DNA of 64,000 bases from Pigmentiphaga kullae (GCF_004216695.1 NZ_SGXC01000001.1:434001-498000), one strand, 5' to 3'; counted from the first letter of the stretch, positions 9,522 to 17,986 are shown. The notes: generated by a model from the letters alone, not told the origin. Translations and numbers: made by a program.

Positions 9522-10493
9522 TCAGTCCACCGTCGCGCCCGACTCCCGCACCACCGCGCCCAGCTTGGCGATCTCGCTGCGGATGAAGCGCCCGAACTCC
9601 TCCGGCGTATCGCCCACCGGCTGCATGACCTGGGCCAGCAGCCTGGCCTTGACCTCCTTGTCGCGCAGGGCAAGGGCGATCTTGCGGGACAAGATCTCGA
9701 CGATGGGCTGCGGTGTTTCCGCCGGCGCGACCAGCCCCAGCCAGCCGACGAACTCGTAGCCCGGCAGCGTTTCGGCCACGGTGGGAACATCCGGCATCGA
9801 TTCGAAACGCCTGGCGCTGGTAACGGCCAGGGCCCGCAGCTTGCCTGATTCCACATGCGGCATGACCACGGGAATGCTCTCGAAGTCGACGCCGACCTGG
9901 CCGGCCAGCAGGGCGGCCACGGCGGGGGCGCTGCCGCGATAGGGAACGTGCGTCATGCGGGTGCCCGCCAGGCTGTTGAACAGCTCGCCGGCGATGTGCA
10001 TGGAGGTGCCGTTGCCCGCCGAACCGCGGTTCACCTTGTCCGGATGCTGGCGGACATAGGCCAGGAACTCCGTCATGTTGGAAACCGGGACGGTGGCGGG
10101 ATTGATGGCCAGCACGAGCGGATAGGTGACGGCCAGGGAGATCGGCGTGAAGTCTTTCACCGCGTCGTAGCCGAGCTTGCGGTACAGCGTCGGGTTGATG
10201 CCGTGCGTGCTGACCGTGCCCATCAGCAGCGTATAGCCGTCGGGCTCGGCCCGCGCCACGGTTTCGGCGGCGATCACACCGCCACCTCCGCCGCGGTTCT
10301 CGACGATGAAGGGCACGCCCATGCTTTGCGACAGCTTGTCACCCAGCAGCCGCGCGACCAGGTCGGTGGGCCCGCCGGGCGCGGCGCCGACGACGATGCG
10401 CACGGGTTTGGAGGGATAGCCGTTCTGGGCCGCCGCCGGTCCGGCAAGCAGGGCGGCCGACATGAACACGATCAGGCGCGGCAGGGCATGCAT
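9522..10493 (-). CDS. Bug-family (TctC) periplasmic substrate-binding protein
   Basis: Protein of 323 aa. The signal peptide covers about residues 1-22 (AGPAAAQ), followed by NGYPSKPVRIVV. Landmarks are GAAPGGPTDLVAR, a glycine-rich variant ENRGGGGGVIAAET, EPDGYTLL and HVPYRGSAP. A strong GAGGAGA ribosome site precedes ATG 10493. It is the last gene of a six-gene leftward run starting at 14803, which carries a second Bug gene at its head. Two binding proteins in one operon suggest two related ligands, or a substrate and an intermediate. Confidence 0.9.
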   Translation of the reverse strand: MHALPRLIVFMSAALLAGPAAAQNGYPSKPVRIVVGAAPGGPTDLVARLLGDKLSQSMGVPFIVENRGGGGGVIAAETVARAEPDGYTLLMGTVSTHGINPTLYRKLGYDAVKDFTPISLAVTYPLVLAINPATVPVSNMTEFLAYVRQHPDKVNRGSAGNGTSMHIAGELFNSLAGTRMTHVPYRGSAPAVAALLAGQVGVDFESIPVVMPHVESGKLRALAVTSARRFESMPDVPTVAETLPGYEFVGWLGLVAPAETPQPIVEILSRKIALALRDKEVKARLLAQVMQPVGDTPEEFGRFIRSEIAKLGAVVRESGATVD

Positions 10494-10531
10494 GGGTGTC
10501 TCCTCGTTGTCGGAATGGCGGTGCCCGCTTC

Positions 10532-10828
10532 CTAGGGCGCGACCACGCGGCCGTGGGTGATGTGGCGGTTGAAGATCCACCCGTCGTAGCGCTTGCGCGT
10601 GTCGTTCAGCGCGGAATGCGCCAGGTGCCAGTCCAGCGCGGCCTGATCCTTCCATTCCTCGAACAGGAAGACCCGGTCGTCCATCGGTGCCGACGGCGTG
10701 ACGATCTTGAATTGCAGGCAGCCCGCCTCCTTGAGCGAATTGGCGGCGTGCGTCCGCATGACCGCCAGGAATTCCTCGCGGTGCTCGGGCTTGATGGAGA
10801 ACTCGACGATCAGCGATATGGCTTGCAT
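10532..10828 (-). CDS. ABM-fold monooxygenase-like protein (putative quinol monooxygenase family)
   Basis: Protein of 98 aa, normal for a single antibiotic-biosynthesis-monooxygenase domain. The pattern fits: an opening beta strand (ISLIVEFSIKPEHREEF), then CLQFKIV, FLFEEWKDQAALDWHLA and the end of the ferredoxin-like barrel. Such small dimers carry out cofactor-free oxygenation of quinols or act as isomerases. ATG 10828 follows GGAAAG. An upstream ATG at 10846 would overlap the previous gene. It lies fifth in the TetR-controlled leftward operon. The substrate is unknown, and a non-catalytic role cannot be excluded. Confidence 0.75.
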   Translation of the reverse strand: MQAISLIVEFSIKPEHREEFLAVMRTHAANSLKEAGCLQFKIVTPSAPMDDRVFLFEEWKDQAALDWHLAHSALNDTRKRYDGWIFNRHITHGRVVAP

Positions 10829-10842
10829 GGTGTCTTTCCGTT

Positions 10843-11661
10843 TCATGGGTTTGAAAGAAGGGTCCGGCAGCGATCGACGGCGATGCGTACCACTTCGTCC
10901 GGATCGCGCTCCCACCAATCGGTGGAGAAGATCTCGACTTCGTACGGGCCGGCGTAGCCGCTGCGCGCCAGGCAGGCCAGCAGCCCCGCCAGGTCGGCGG
11001 CGCCGTCGCCCATCATGGCGCGGTCGTTGACCGGATGGCGGGTGGGCACGCGCCAGTCGCACAGCTGCACGGTGGCGATGTGGGGCAGACAATGCGGCGC
11101 GAGGCTGTCGTACAGGTCGGGATCCCACCACGTGTGGAAGACGTCGAGCACGACGCCACAACCCGGGCCGGCCTCCTGGCACAGGCGCAGCGCCTGCGCC
11201 AGCGTGTTCACGCAGCCCCGCTCGGCCGCATGCATGGGGTGGAAGGGCTCGATGCCCAGCTTCACGCCCGCCTGGGCCGCCAGTGGCGCGGCCTCGCGCA
11301 GCAGGTCCCGCACTTCCATGCGCGCCCGCGCCAGGCCGGCCGCCGCGCCGCCCCCACAGACGAACACCACGGCCCCCGCGCCGATCTCGGCCGCCTCGTC
11401 GATGGCCTGGCGGCAATCGGCCAGCGCGGCGCCCGGCCCGCGTTCGCGCAGCAGCGCCAGGTCGCCCGCCTTGCACAGCGACGGCACCCAGGCATCCGCG
11501 TCCCGCAGCAGCCGGCGGGCCCGCGCCACACCGCATTCGGCCAGCTTGTCGCGCCACACACCCACGCCACGCACGCCGTGGCGCGCGTAGCCGGCAATCG
11601 CCTGTTCCAGCGACCAGGTGGGCGTGGTGATCTGGTTGATGGCCAGCCGCTCCCGCATCAT
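10843..11661 (-). CDS. Sugar phosphate isomerase/epimerase-family TIM-barrel protein
   Basis: Protein of 272 aa, typical for the AP-endonuclease-2-like xylose-isomerase fold. Candidate metal ligands are in LGIEPFHPM, VVLDVFHTWW, DWRVP and GPYEVEIFS. Two ATGs are adjacent (11661 and 11658) with GGGAGA upstream. It lies between an Asp/Glu racemase-like gene and an ABM gene in the same operon. Members isomerise or epimerise sugars, inositols or hydroxy-acids. In this locus a hydroxy-carboxylate is more likely than a sugar, by inference from the Bug neighbours. Confidence 0.78.
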   Translation of the reverse strand: MMRERLAINQITTPTWSLEQAIAGYARHGVRGVGVWRDKLAECGVARARRLLRDADAWVPSLCKAGDLALLRERGPGAALADCRQAIDEAAEIGAGAVVFVCGGGAAAGLARARMEVRDLLREAAPLAAQAGVKLGIEPFHPMHAAERGCVNTLAQALRLCQEAGPGCGVVLDVFHTWWDPDLYDSLAPHCLPHIATVQLCDWRVPTRHPVNDRAMMGDGAADLAGLLACLARSGYAGPYEVEIFSTDWWERDPDEVVRIAVDRCRTLLSNP

Positions 11662-11689
11662 GCGCGTCTCCCGCCGGTCCGGTGCGCCA

Positions 11690-12484
11690 TCACCGCGACC
11701 GCAGGGCGTCGATGTTGCGCACCTCGGCCACCTTGCGCACATATTCCTCGGGCGGAGCCTGGTACAGCAGCTTGCGGCTGACGTGCACGCCGGTCATCTC
11801 TTTCATGGCCACGACCATTTCCGTCGCCTTGACCAGCAGCCGGTAGCAGTCCAGCAGCGGCACGCCGTCGACCTCGAAGATGCCGCGCTGGGCCAGCAGC
11901 GTGGACGACGGCCCGGCGGGGATCACCACTTCGGCACCGCGCTCGATGGACTTGCGCGAGGCGGCCAGGATCTGCTCCACGCAATCGTCGCCGGCGCGGG
12001 TATCGGTGAACACGGCATCGAAGCCGCGGATATTCGAGAACTCGATGTACTCGACCGAGGCCAGCCGGTCGCGCAGCCCATAGCCGATGGGGATCTCGCG
12101 ATAGCGCGGCACCATCTTCTCGTTGGGCACCACCAGGCCGAAGCGCTCGCCCATGGTGCAGGCATGGAAGCAGCAGACCTCCATGAAGGACACCACGGGG
12201 ATGTCGAGGATCTCGCGCAGTTCGACCAGCGCGGGGTCCAGCGAGTTGGCCAGCACGAACGCGTCGTAGCCGCCCTGCTGGCGGATGGCCAGCGCGTTGT
12301 CGATGATCTCGCGCACATCGTAGTTCCAGAACAGGCGGAACTGGTCGCCCAGGGCGCCCTGCTGGGTGCCGCGCACTTCCACCCGGGTCCCCGGCAGCGC
12401 GGCGCCGTCGCACAGCGCCTGGGTGGCACGCAGGAAATTCGCCATGCCGGTCTCGGACGAGACGAGCTGATACCAGATACGCAT
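11690..12484 (-). CDS. Asp/Glu/hydantoin racemase-superfamily protein
   Basis: Protein of 264 aa. It opens RIWYQLVSSETGM and carries one candidate catalytic Cys in MEVCCFHACTMGERFG; a second region, VVIPAGPSSTL, lacks the usual Cys. The fold resembles Asp/Glu racemases and maleate isomerases, which use a Cys pair, so the loss of the second Cys raises doubt about racemisation. Its ATG overlaps the stop of the CapA-like gene as TAATG, implying translational coupling. It is the third gene of the TetR-controlled leftward operon. Confidence 0.7.
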   Translation of the reverse strand: MRIWYQLVSSETGMANFLRATQALCDGAALPGTRVEVRGTQQGALGDQFRLFWNYDVREIIDNALAIRQQGGYDAFVLANSLDPALVELREILDIPVVSFMEVCCFHACTMGERFGLVVPNEKMVPRYREIPIGYGLRDRLASVEYIEFSNIRGFDAVFTDTRAGDDCVEQILAASRKSIERGAEVVIPAGPSSTLLAQRGIFEVDGVPLLDCYRLLVKATEMVVAMKEMTGVHVSRKLLYQAPPEEYVRKVAEVRNIDALRSR

Positions 12485-13833
12485 TACAGCCTCCTTGGTT
12501 GGGCGGACACGGCAGCGCCGTGCCCATGCAAAAGGTGTTGCGCGGCCTCCAGCCGCAGGTCGGTTCCCAGTTCGCGGCTCAGGTCGCGCACCTTCTCGAG
12601 CAGTTGCAGGCCCTCGCCGTTGCGCGCCAGCCTGGGCAGGCCGTCGGGCCCTTCTCCCTCGGCCCACAAGGTGAGCGGCTGCATCGTGAACGCGGGCGGG
12701 CCGTCGCGCCGACAGGTCAGGCGGACGAACAAGGCTTCCCAGGCCGAGCGCTTGCGGTAGAAGCCGGCGTTCTCGCGCCGGGCGCGGTAGACGTCGGCCA
12801 GCGGTTCGTCGCGCATCGCGTAGGCTTCGAAGAAATCGGCGGGCTGCCTGGGAAACAGATAGGGCTGGAACACGAAGGCGCCGATGCCATGGAAAATGGG
12901 CCGGCCGCGATGCAACTGCACGCCCCGCACGCCGTGCGCGCCGTGGCCGATGACGGCATCGGCCCCCGCGTCGATGGCGCGGCGGGCCATCTCCACCGCG
13001 AAGTCCGGCGGCGCGTCGGGCCGGCTGTCGTATTCGTGCGTGTGCATGCTCAGCAGCACCCAGTCGGCGTCGCGGCGCGCCGCACGGACCGCCGCCTCGA
13101 TGTCGGCGGCATCGTCCGGCGCGGCCCAGGACTCCACGCCGAAATCCTCGCCCCTTACGAAGCGTGCGCCCAACAGCGACAGCGCCGGGCCGCGTTCGTC
13201 GTCGTAGGCGCGCGCCAGCGGATGTTCGCGATGCTTGCCCGCGGGCAGGCGTTCCAGGATGCGTTCGAGCGCCGCATAGGCCTCGGCATCGACGCGGTAG
13301 CGCGTGCCGAAGCGCAGCGGCGCGACGCCCGGCCGGCCCGGGGTGTCGTCGCGCGAGCGCCCCGCCCGCGCGTGATCGAGATGGCTGGACGAGACGGCCA
13401 GCACGGCCACGCGGCCGCCCGGCGTGTCGACCACGGCGGGGCGCAAGGCCTGCGCCAGATCGGGGCCGGTGCCGGCATGGGGAATACCCAGGTCGCCAAG
13501 CGCGGCCTCGGTCTGGCGCAGGCCGTCGGCACCGTAGTCGCCGGCATGATTGTTGGCCGTGGACGCCACGTTGACGCCCAGCCAGGCCACGTCTCCGGCC
13601 AGTTCCGCGGGCGCGCCCGCCCACGCGCCGGGCGCCTGGGCCGCGGCCGCCGTCGGACGGCTCAGCAACTGGACTTCGAGATTGGCGAAGCGCACGTCGC
13701 ACGCGCGCAGGGCCCGCACCGCCGCGGCGAAGCCCGGATCCGTCTCGCCACGCAGCGGCTTGCCGATGTAGAGGTCGCCCACGGCGCCTATCGTGACCGC
13801 CCGCGCCCCGGATGCCGGCTCGTTGGAAGACAT
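12484..13833 (-). CDS. CapA-family protein (metallophosphatase-like fold)
   Basis: Protein of 449 aa. The CapA motifs are GAVGDLYIG near residue 20, FANLEVQLL, VASTANNHAGDYG, SMHTHEYD and VIGHGAHGVRGVQL. CapA/PgsA proteins have a calcineurin-like fold. Known members serve poly-gamma-glutamate capsules, but many occur in catabolic operons with no assigned reaction. No capsule synthase gene is nearby and no N-terminal membrane anchor is seen, so the capsule role is unlikely here. It starts only 4 bases after the head Bug gene ends. An enzymatic role on the imported compound is an inference. Confidence 0.8.
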   Translation of the reverse strand: MSSNEPASGARAVTIGAVGDLYIGKPLRGETDPGFAAAVRALRACDVRFANLEVQLLSRPTAAAAQAPGAWAGAPAELAGDVAWLGVNVASTANNHAGDYGADGLRQTEAALGDLGIPHAGTGPDLAQALRPAVVDTPGGRVAVLAVSSSHLDHARAGRSRDDTPGRPGVAPLRFGTRYRVDAEAYAALERILERLPAGKHREHPLARAYDDERGPALSLLGARFVRGEDFGVESWAAPDDAADIEAAVRAARRDADWVLLSMHTHEYDSRPDAPPDFAVEMARRAIDAGADAVIGHGAHGVRGVQLHRGRPIFHGIGAFVFQPYLFPRQPADFFEAYAMRDEPLADVYRARRENAGFYRKRSAWEALFVRLTCRRDGPPAFTMQPLTLWAEGEGPDGLPRLARNGEGLQLLEKVRDLSRELGTDLRLEAAQHLLHGHGAAVSAQPRRL

Positions 13834-13837
13834 GACG

Positions 13838-14803
13838 TCACTCGGCCTGGATGTTGGCGGCCTTCACGACCTTGGCAACGCGCGCGCGCTCGCGGCCGAT
13901 GAAGTCGGCGAACTGCTGGCGCGTGCCGGGCGACGGCGTCGCGCCCAGGTCCACCAGCCGCTGCTTCACCGCCGCCTCGTCGACCACCTCGCGCAGTACC
14001 GCGTTCAGCTTGTCCAGCACCGCCGGCGGCGTGGACGCGGGCGCGGCCAGTCCGTACCACACCGATTCCTCGTAGCCGGGCACGCCCGACTCGGCCGCGG
14101 TCGGCACGTCGGGCAGCAGGTCCATGCGGCTGGCGCGCGCGATCGCCAGCGCGCGCAGCTTGCCGCCCTTGATGTGCGCCATGGATTCGACCGTGTTCAG
14201 CGGCATGAACGAGATGCGTCCGCCCAGCATGTCGGACAGCGCGGGCGCGGCGCCCTTATAGGGCACGTGCAGGACTTCGATGCCCGCCGCCTGCTTCAGC
14301 GACTCGCCCGCCAGGTGGGCCGAGCTGCCGATGCCCGGCGACGCGTAGGTCAGTTCCCCGGGCTTGGCGCGGGCCCGGGCCAGCAGATCGCCCAGCGTCT
14401 TGAACGGCGAGGCCGCCGGCACCGCCACCACCAGCGGCGCGGAGGCGATCATGCCCACCGGCGCGAAGTCGCGCTGGCCGTCGAACGGCAGGTCGGCGAA
14501 CAGGCTGTTGTTGGTGGCGATGGAATTGGCCACCAGCAGCAGGGTGTAGCCGTCGGCCGCCGCGCGCGCCACGGCCTGCATGCCGATGTTGGAACTGCCG
14601 CCGGGCTTGTTCTCGACGATGAAGGGCTGCCCCAGCTTCTCCGCCATGCGCTGCCCCACCAGCCGCGCGACCGCGTCGGTCGCGCCTCCCGGCGCATAGG
14701 GCACGACGATGGTGACCGGATGCGTCGGCCACGCCCCGGCCGCCGCGTGCGCGGATGCCGCCAGCGTCCAGGCGGCCAGGCCCGCCAGGAAATGTCGAAC
14801 CAT
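13838..14803 (-). CDS. Bug-family (TctC) periplasmic substrate-binding protein, head of TetR-linked operon
   Basis: Protein of 321 aa with a clear signal peptide (about residues 1-21, ASAHAAA). The landmarks PYAPGGATDAVAR, ENKPGGSSNIG, ADGYTLLL and HVPYKGAAP are intact. GGGAGACAAAC precedes ATG 14803. It is the first gene of the leftward run Bug, CapA-like, racemase-like, TIM-barrel, ABM, Bug. Upstream lie a TATAAT box and a near-perfect copy of the CAAACGTTTG palindrome, also found in front of the BKACE gene. The adjacent TetR probably represses it until the ligand or a metabolite appears. Confidence 0.92.
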   Translation of the reverse strand: MVRHFLAGLAAWTLAASAHAAAGAWPTHPVTIVVPYAPGGATDAVARLVGQRMAEKLGQPFIVENKPGGSSNIGMQAVARAAADGYTLLLVANSIATNNSLFADLPFDGQRDFAPVGMIASAPLVVAVPAASPFKTLGDLLARARAKPGELTYASPGIGSSAHLAGESLKQAAGIEVLHVPYKGAAPALSDMLGGRISFMPLNTVESMAHIKGGKLRALAIARASRMDLLPDVPTAAESGVPGYEESVWYGLAAPASTPPAVLDKLNAVLREVVDEAAVKQRLVDLGATPSPGTRQQFADFIGRERARVAKVVKAANIQAE

Positions 14804-14826
14804 GTTTGTCTCCCGCATTTATTAAA

Positions 14827-14836
14827 CCAACGTTTG
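14827..14836. promoter_or_regulatory. Candidate TetR operator upstream of Bug operon
   Basis: The sequence CCAACGTTTG matches the palindrome CAAACGTTTG at 9 of 10 positions. It lies about 15 bp downstream of a minus-strand TATAAT (14851-14856), so bound protein would block initiation. The partner site is at 15810-15819. Confidence 0.55.
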
Positions 14837-14850
14837 AATTATTAGTGGCG

Positions 14851-14856
14851 ATTATA
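14851..14856 (-). promoter_or_regulatory. Candidate -10 box of the leftward Bug operon
   Basis: This is a perfect TATAAT on the minus strand, 47 bases upstream of the Bug ATG at 14803. No good -35 match is seen, so strength may be low or activator-dependent. The 205-base gap up to the TetR gene otherwise shows only the operator. Confidence 0.45.
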
Positions 14857-15008
14857 GGCTGTCGTCGACCCCTCGCCACCGGGGTTAACCCTGGCATCGA
14901 TCGATCGAAAAGCATGCGCCCGCCACGGCGAACGCGCCACAAGGAGAGGTACGCCGGAGGCGCGGGGAAAGCGCGGGAAGGGAGACGGCGCGGGACCGCG
15001 CCGTGAGG

Positions 15009-15725
15009 CTAGTCGGCCAGCAGACCGGCCAGGAAGAAGCGCACCATCCGGTCGACCATGTCGTCGGGCCGGTGGTGGACGTGCGGCAGCGGCGCGGACG
15101 CGAAGGCCGCCGGGGGCCGTTCCATGCGTTCCCAGCCGCCCATCGCGTAGATGATGCCGCCCACCATCAGGTTGTAGCGCCAGATCACTTCCTCCAGCGG
15201 CAGCCTGGGCAGGAAGTGCTTGAGCGCCAGGATGAAGCGGCTGCGCACGGGTTCGTAGTAGGTCTGCAGGAATTCGTTCTCGCCCGGCATGGCGAAGGCG
15301 CGCGACAGGAACTGCATGACCACCAGCGCCGAGTTGCTGCTGCGGGCGTTGATCGCCGCGGTCAGCTTCATCGGTGGCTCGACGAAGGCCCGCACCACCG
15401 CTTCCAGCGTGGGAGCGCCGCTGGCCAGCGCCGTATCCAGCAGCGCCAGCCGTTCATCGTTCAGGGGCACGACGCGGCGCCGGAACATTTCCTCGAACAG
15501 CTGGGACTTGCCGCCGAAGTGGTAGGTGATGGCGGCCAGGTTGACCCCGGCCGCGTCGCTGATGGCGCGCACCGACAAGGCTTCGAACCCTTCCGCCGCG
15601 CAGATGCGCTCGGCCACGTCGAGGATGGTGGTGCGCGTTTCTTCTCCGGCCGCGTTCTGCGAGCCACGGGGCCGGACGCGCGTGGCGGGCGGGGCGGACA
15701 CGGCGGAAGCGGATTTGCGGGTCAT
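15009..15725 (-). CDS. TetR-family transcriptional regulator
   Basis: Protein of 238 aa. The N-terminal helix-turn-helix region (about residues 30-76: TRTTILDVAERICAAEGFEA, then VNLAAITYHFGGK) is typical, and the ligand domain follows. It lies between two operons read in opposite directions. Each has a copy of the same near-palindrome downstream of a TATAAT box (14827-14836 and 15810-15819). The simplest reading is a local repressor of both operons, and possibly of itself, since the second site is in its own upstream region. The ligand is unknown but is probably a CoA ester or an acid from the pathway. Confidence 0.9.
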   Translation of the reverse strand: MTRKSASAVSAPPATRVRPRGSQNAAGEETRTTILDVAERICAAEGFEALSVRAISDAAGVNLAAITYHFGGKSQLFEEMFRRRVVPLNDERLALLDTALASGAPTLEAVVRAFVEPPMKLTAAINARSSNSALVVMQFLSRAFAMPGENEFLQTYYEPVRSRFILALKHFLPRLPLEEVIWRYNLMVGGIIYAMGGWERMERPPAAFASAPLPHVHHRPDDMVDRMVRFFLAGLLAD

Positions 15726-15774
15726 GGATGGAAGGCCGTAACGGAGAACGAGTCTGGATTGTACGTCGTAAGCG

Positions 15775-15804
15775 TTGACCGTCTTATTTTGCCTCGCCTA
15801 TAAT
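15775..15804 (+). promoter_or_regulatory. Promoter of the BKACE-nitrilase-cupin operon
   Basis: TTGACC (15775-15780) and TATAAT (15799-15804) are separated by 18 bp, close to the sigma-70 consensus. Predicted transcription starts near 15811, inside the candidate TetR operator. Confidence 0.65.
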
Positions 15805-15809
15805 TTAAA

Positions 15810-15819
15810 CAAACGTATG
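15810..15819. promoter_or_regulatory. Candidate TetR operator at the BKACE promoter
   Basis: CAAACGTATG matches CAAACGTTTG at 9 of 10 positions and overlaps the predicted transcription start. The flanks are also similar to the first site: both read AAAC, then AACGT, then an AT-rich run. Confidence 0.6.
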
Positions 15820-15836
15820 TATTTATGGAGAAGACA

Positions 15837-16715
15837 GTGCCTACCCCCATCCTGACCTGCGCCATCACGGGCGGGGACGACACGGCCGGGCGATTCCCGG
15901 CCGTCCCGGTCACGCCACGCCAGATCGCGGAATCGGCCATCGAAGCCTGCCGCGCGGGCGCCGCCATCGCCCATATCCACGTGCGCGACCCGGCCACCGG
16001 CAAGCCGTCGCTGGACCGCGCGCTGTACCGGGAAGTGGTGGAGCGCGTGCGCGACAGCGTCTCGCCCGTCATCCTGAACCTGACCACCGGCGCCGGCGCG
16101 CGCTTCCTGCCCGATGCGTCCGCGCCGAACACCGCGGCGGCGGGCTCCAACCTGCGCCCGCCGGCCGAGCGCTGCGCCCACATCCTGGAACTGCGGCCGG
16201 AGATCTGCACGCTGGACATGGGGTCGCTGAACTTCGGCAAAGGGGCGCTGATCAACGTGCCCGACCACATCGAGGCCATCGCCGCCGTGATCCGCGAGGC
16301 CGGCTCCAAAACCGAACTGGAGATCTTCGACACCGGCCACATCGCGCTGGCGCGGCATCTGATCGAGCGCGGCGTGATCGAGCCCGAACCGCTGTGGCAA
16401 CTGGTGCTGGGCGTGCCGTGGGGAGCACCCGCCAACAGCGAGACCATGATGCACCTGCGCGGCCAGTTGCCGGCGGGCGCGCGTTGGGCGGCGTTCGGCA
16501 TCGGCCGCCAGGAATTCCCCATGCTGGCCCAGGCCGCGCTGCTGGGCGGCCACGTGCGCGTGGGCCTGGAGGACAACCTGTACCTGTCGCAAGGCGTGCA
16601 GGCCCGCAGCAACGCGGAACTGGTCGGGCGCGCGGTGGAGATTCTGCATGCGCTCGACATGGAACCCGCCACGCCCGACCAGGCGCGGCGCATGATCGGA
16701 CTGCCGCCGCGATGA
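15837..16715 (+). CDS. BKACE-family beta-keto acid cleavage enzyme (DUF849)
   Basis: Protein of 292 aa. BKACE enzymes condense a beta-keto acid with acetyl-CoA and release acetoacetate plus a new CoA ester, using a metal ion. Landmarks are ILTCAITGG at the start, AAIAHIHVRDP (two metal-ligand His), VILNLTTGAG, LDMGSLNFG and LVGRAVEIL at the end. GTG 15837 is preferred: it has GGAGA at the right distance, whereas ATG 15825 would place its ribosome site in the operator. The 3' end overlaps the nitrilase start as ATGA. The natural beta-keto acid cannot be deduced from sequence alone. Confidence 0.88.
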   Translation: MPTPILTCAITGGDDTAGRFPAVPVTPRQIAESAIEACRAGAAIAHIHVRDPATGKPSLDRALYREVVERVRDSVSPVILNLTTGAGARFLPDASAPNTAAAGSNLRPPAERCAHILELRPEICTLDMGSLNFGKGALINVPDHIEAIAAVIREAGSKTELEIFDTGHIALARHLIERGVIEPEPLWQLVLGVPWGAPANSETMMHLRGQLPAGARWAAFGIGRQEFPMLAQAALLGGHVRVGLEDNLYLSQGVQARSNAELVGRAVEILHALDMEPATPDQARRMIGLPPR

Positions 16716-17593
16716 CCCCGGAAGAACCATTGCGCATCGCGCTGGCGCAGCTGCGGCCGGGCCCGGACCTGGACCGCAACCTGGACAAACTGGCGGCCTT
16801 GGCCGTGCAGGCGCGCCGCCAGGGCGCGCAGTGGCTGCTGCTGCCCGAGTACGCCGCCATGCTGCACGGCAGCCGGCAGGCCATGCGAGCCGCGGCCGAC
16901 CGCGCCGGCGACGTCGAAGCCGCCGTGCGCGGCCTCGCGCGGGACCTGGGCATGTGGGTGCTGCTGGGCTCGCTGGTGACGCCCGACGGACCGCGCCGCA
17001 TGTTCAACCGCAGCCTGCTGTTCGACGCCGACGGCCGCGTGGCCGCCCGCTACGACAAGCTTCACCTGTTCGACGCCACGCTGCCCGACGGCCGGACGAT
17101 ACGCGAATCGTCCGCCTATACCGCGGGCGACGAAGCCGTCGCGGTCGATACCCCCTGGGGGCGCGTGGGACTTTCCATCTGCTACGACCTGCGCTTTCCC
17201 GGGCTGTATCGCGCGCTGGCACTGGCCGGCGCGCAGATCCTGGTGGTCCCCGCCGCCTTCGCCCGCGCCACCGGCGCCGCCCACTGGCATGCGTTGCTGC
17301 GCGCCCGCGCCATCGAGAACGGCGCCTTCGTGCTGGCACCCGCCACCTGCGGCGACAGCCCCGGCGGCCGGGCCAGCTACGGCCACAGCCTGGCGCTGGA
17401 CCCCTGGGGCGACACGCTGGGCGAACTGGGCGACGAGCCCGGCTGCCTGGTCGTTCCGCTGGACCTGGCCGCCGTGGCCCGGGTCCGCGCGGAGCTGCCC
17501 GGCCTGTCCCACGAACGCACGTTCAGCGTGCGGCTGGCCGGCCCTTCCCTACTTGTTCCCTCCGACGGAATGCCTCATGACACAACCGCATGA
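16712..17593 (+). CDS. Nitrilase-superfamily carbon-nitrogen hydrolase (omega-amidase-like)
   Basis: Protein of 293 aa. The E-K-C triad is visible as E46 in LLLPEYAA, K116 in YDKLHLFD and C157 in ICYDLRFP. The motifs and length resemble the Nit/omega-amidase branch more than true nitrilases, so an amide is the likelier substrate. It is translationally coupled to BKACE (ATGA overlap) and overlaps the cupin gene by 17 bases. In the pathway it could remove an amide nitrogen from the compound before or after cleavage, by inference. No signal peptide is seen, so it is cytoplasmic. Confidence 0.88.
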   Translation: MTPEEPLRIALAQLRPGPDLDRNLDKLAALAVQARRQGAQWLLLPEYAAMLHGSRQAMRAAADRAGDVEAAVRGLARDLGMWVLLGSLVTPDGPRRMFNRSLLFDADGRVAARYDKLHLFDATLPDGRTIRESSAYTAGDEAVAVDTPWGRVGLSICYDLRFPGLYRALALAGAQILVVPAAFARATGAAHWHALLRARAIENGAFVLAPATCGDSPGGRASYGHSLALDPWGDTLGELGDEPGCLVVPLDLAAVARVRAELPGLSHERTFSVRLAGPSLLVPSDGMPHDTTA

Positions 17594-17978
17594 ACAGCGC
17601 TCGCCCGCCAGGACGAGCCAGCCCTCGAACCTTCGCTCGCGCTACGTCGACGCGGCCGCCATGGCCTGGCATCCGACCGACTTCCCCGGCATAGACATGA
17701 AGATCCTTTACGCCGACGCCGACAGCGGCATGTCGACCATCCTGTTCCGGATGGCGCCCGGCTCGGTCGTGCCCCTGCACGAACACACGGCGCTGGAGCA
17801 GACCTACATCCTGTCCGGACGCCTGGTGGACGACGAGGGCGAGGTCGGCCCGGGGGGATTCGTCTGGCGGCCGGGCGGCAACATCCACATCGCCCGCGCA
17901 CCGGAAGGCGCGACTTTCCTGTCGGTCTTCATGAAGCCCAACCGCTTCTTCGGCGGGGCGAAGTTCTTCACCGACTGA
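17577..17978 (+). CDS. Small cupin-domain protein
   Basis: Protein of 133 aa with a single cupin barrel. Cupin motif 1 appears as VVPLHEHTALEQTYILSGR, giving the HxH-x-E ligands, and motif 2 as PGGFVWRPGGNIH. The metal site is therefore likely intact. Such proteins (ChrR or acetylacetone-cleaving-like) can be dioxygenases, isomerases or sensors. It overlaps the 3' end of the nitrilase gene and closes the BKACE operon. The specific reaction is unknown. Confidence 0.82.
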   Translation: MTQPHEQRSPARTSQPSNLRSRYVDAAAMAWHPTDFPGIDMKILYADADSGMSTILFRMAPGSVVPLHEHTALEQTYILSGRLVDDEGEVGPGGFVWRPGGNIHIARAPEGATFLSVFMKPNRFFGGAKFFTD

Positions 17979-17986
17979 AGCGCGCG

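Noticed and set aside
9522-17978. CapA-like gene as evidence of a poly-gamma-glutamate capsule locus
   Set aside because: No synthase or export genes accompany it; neighbours are catabolic enzymes and Bug proteins.
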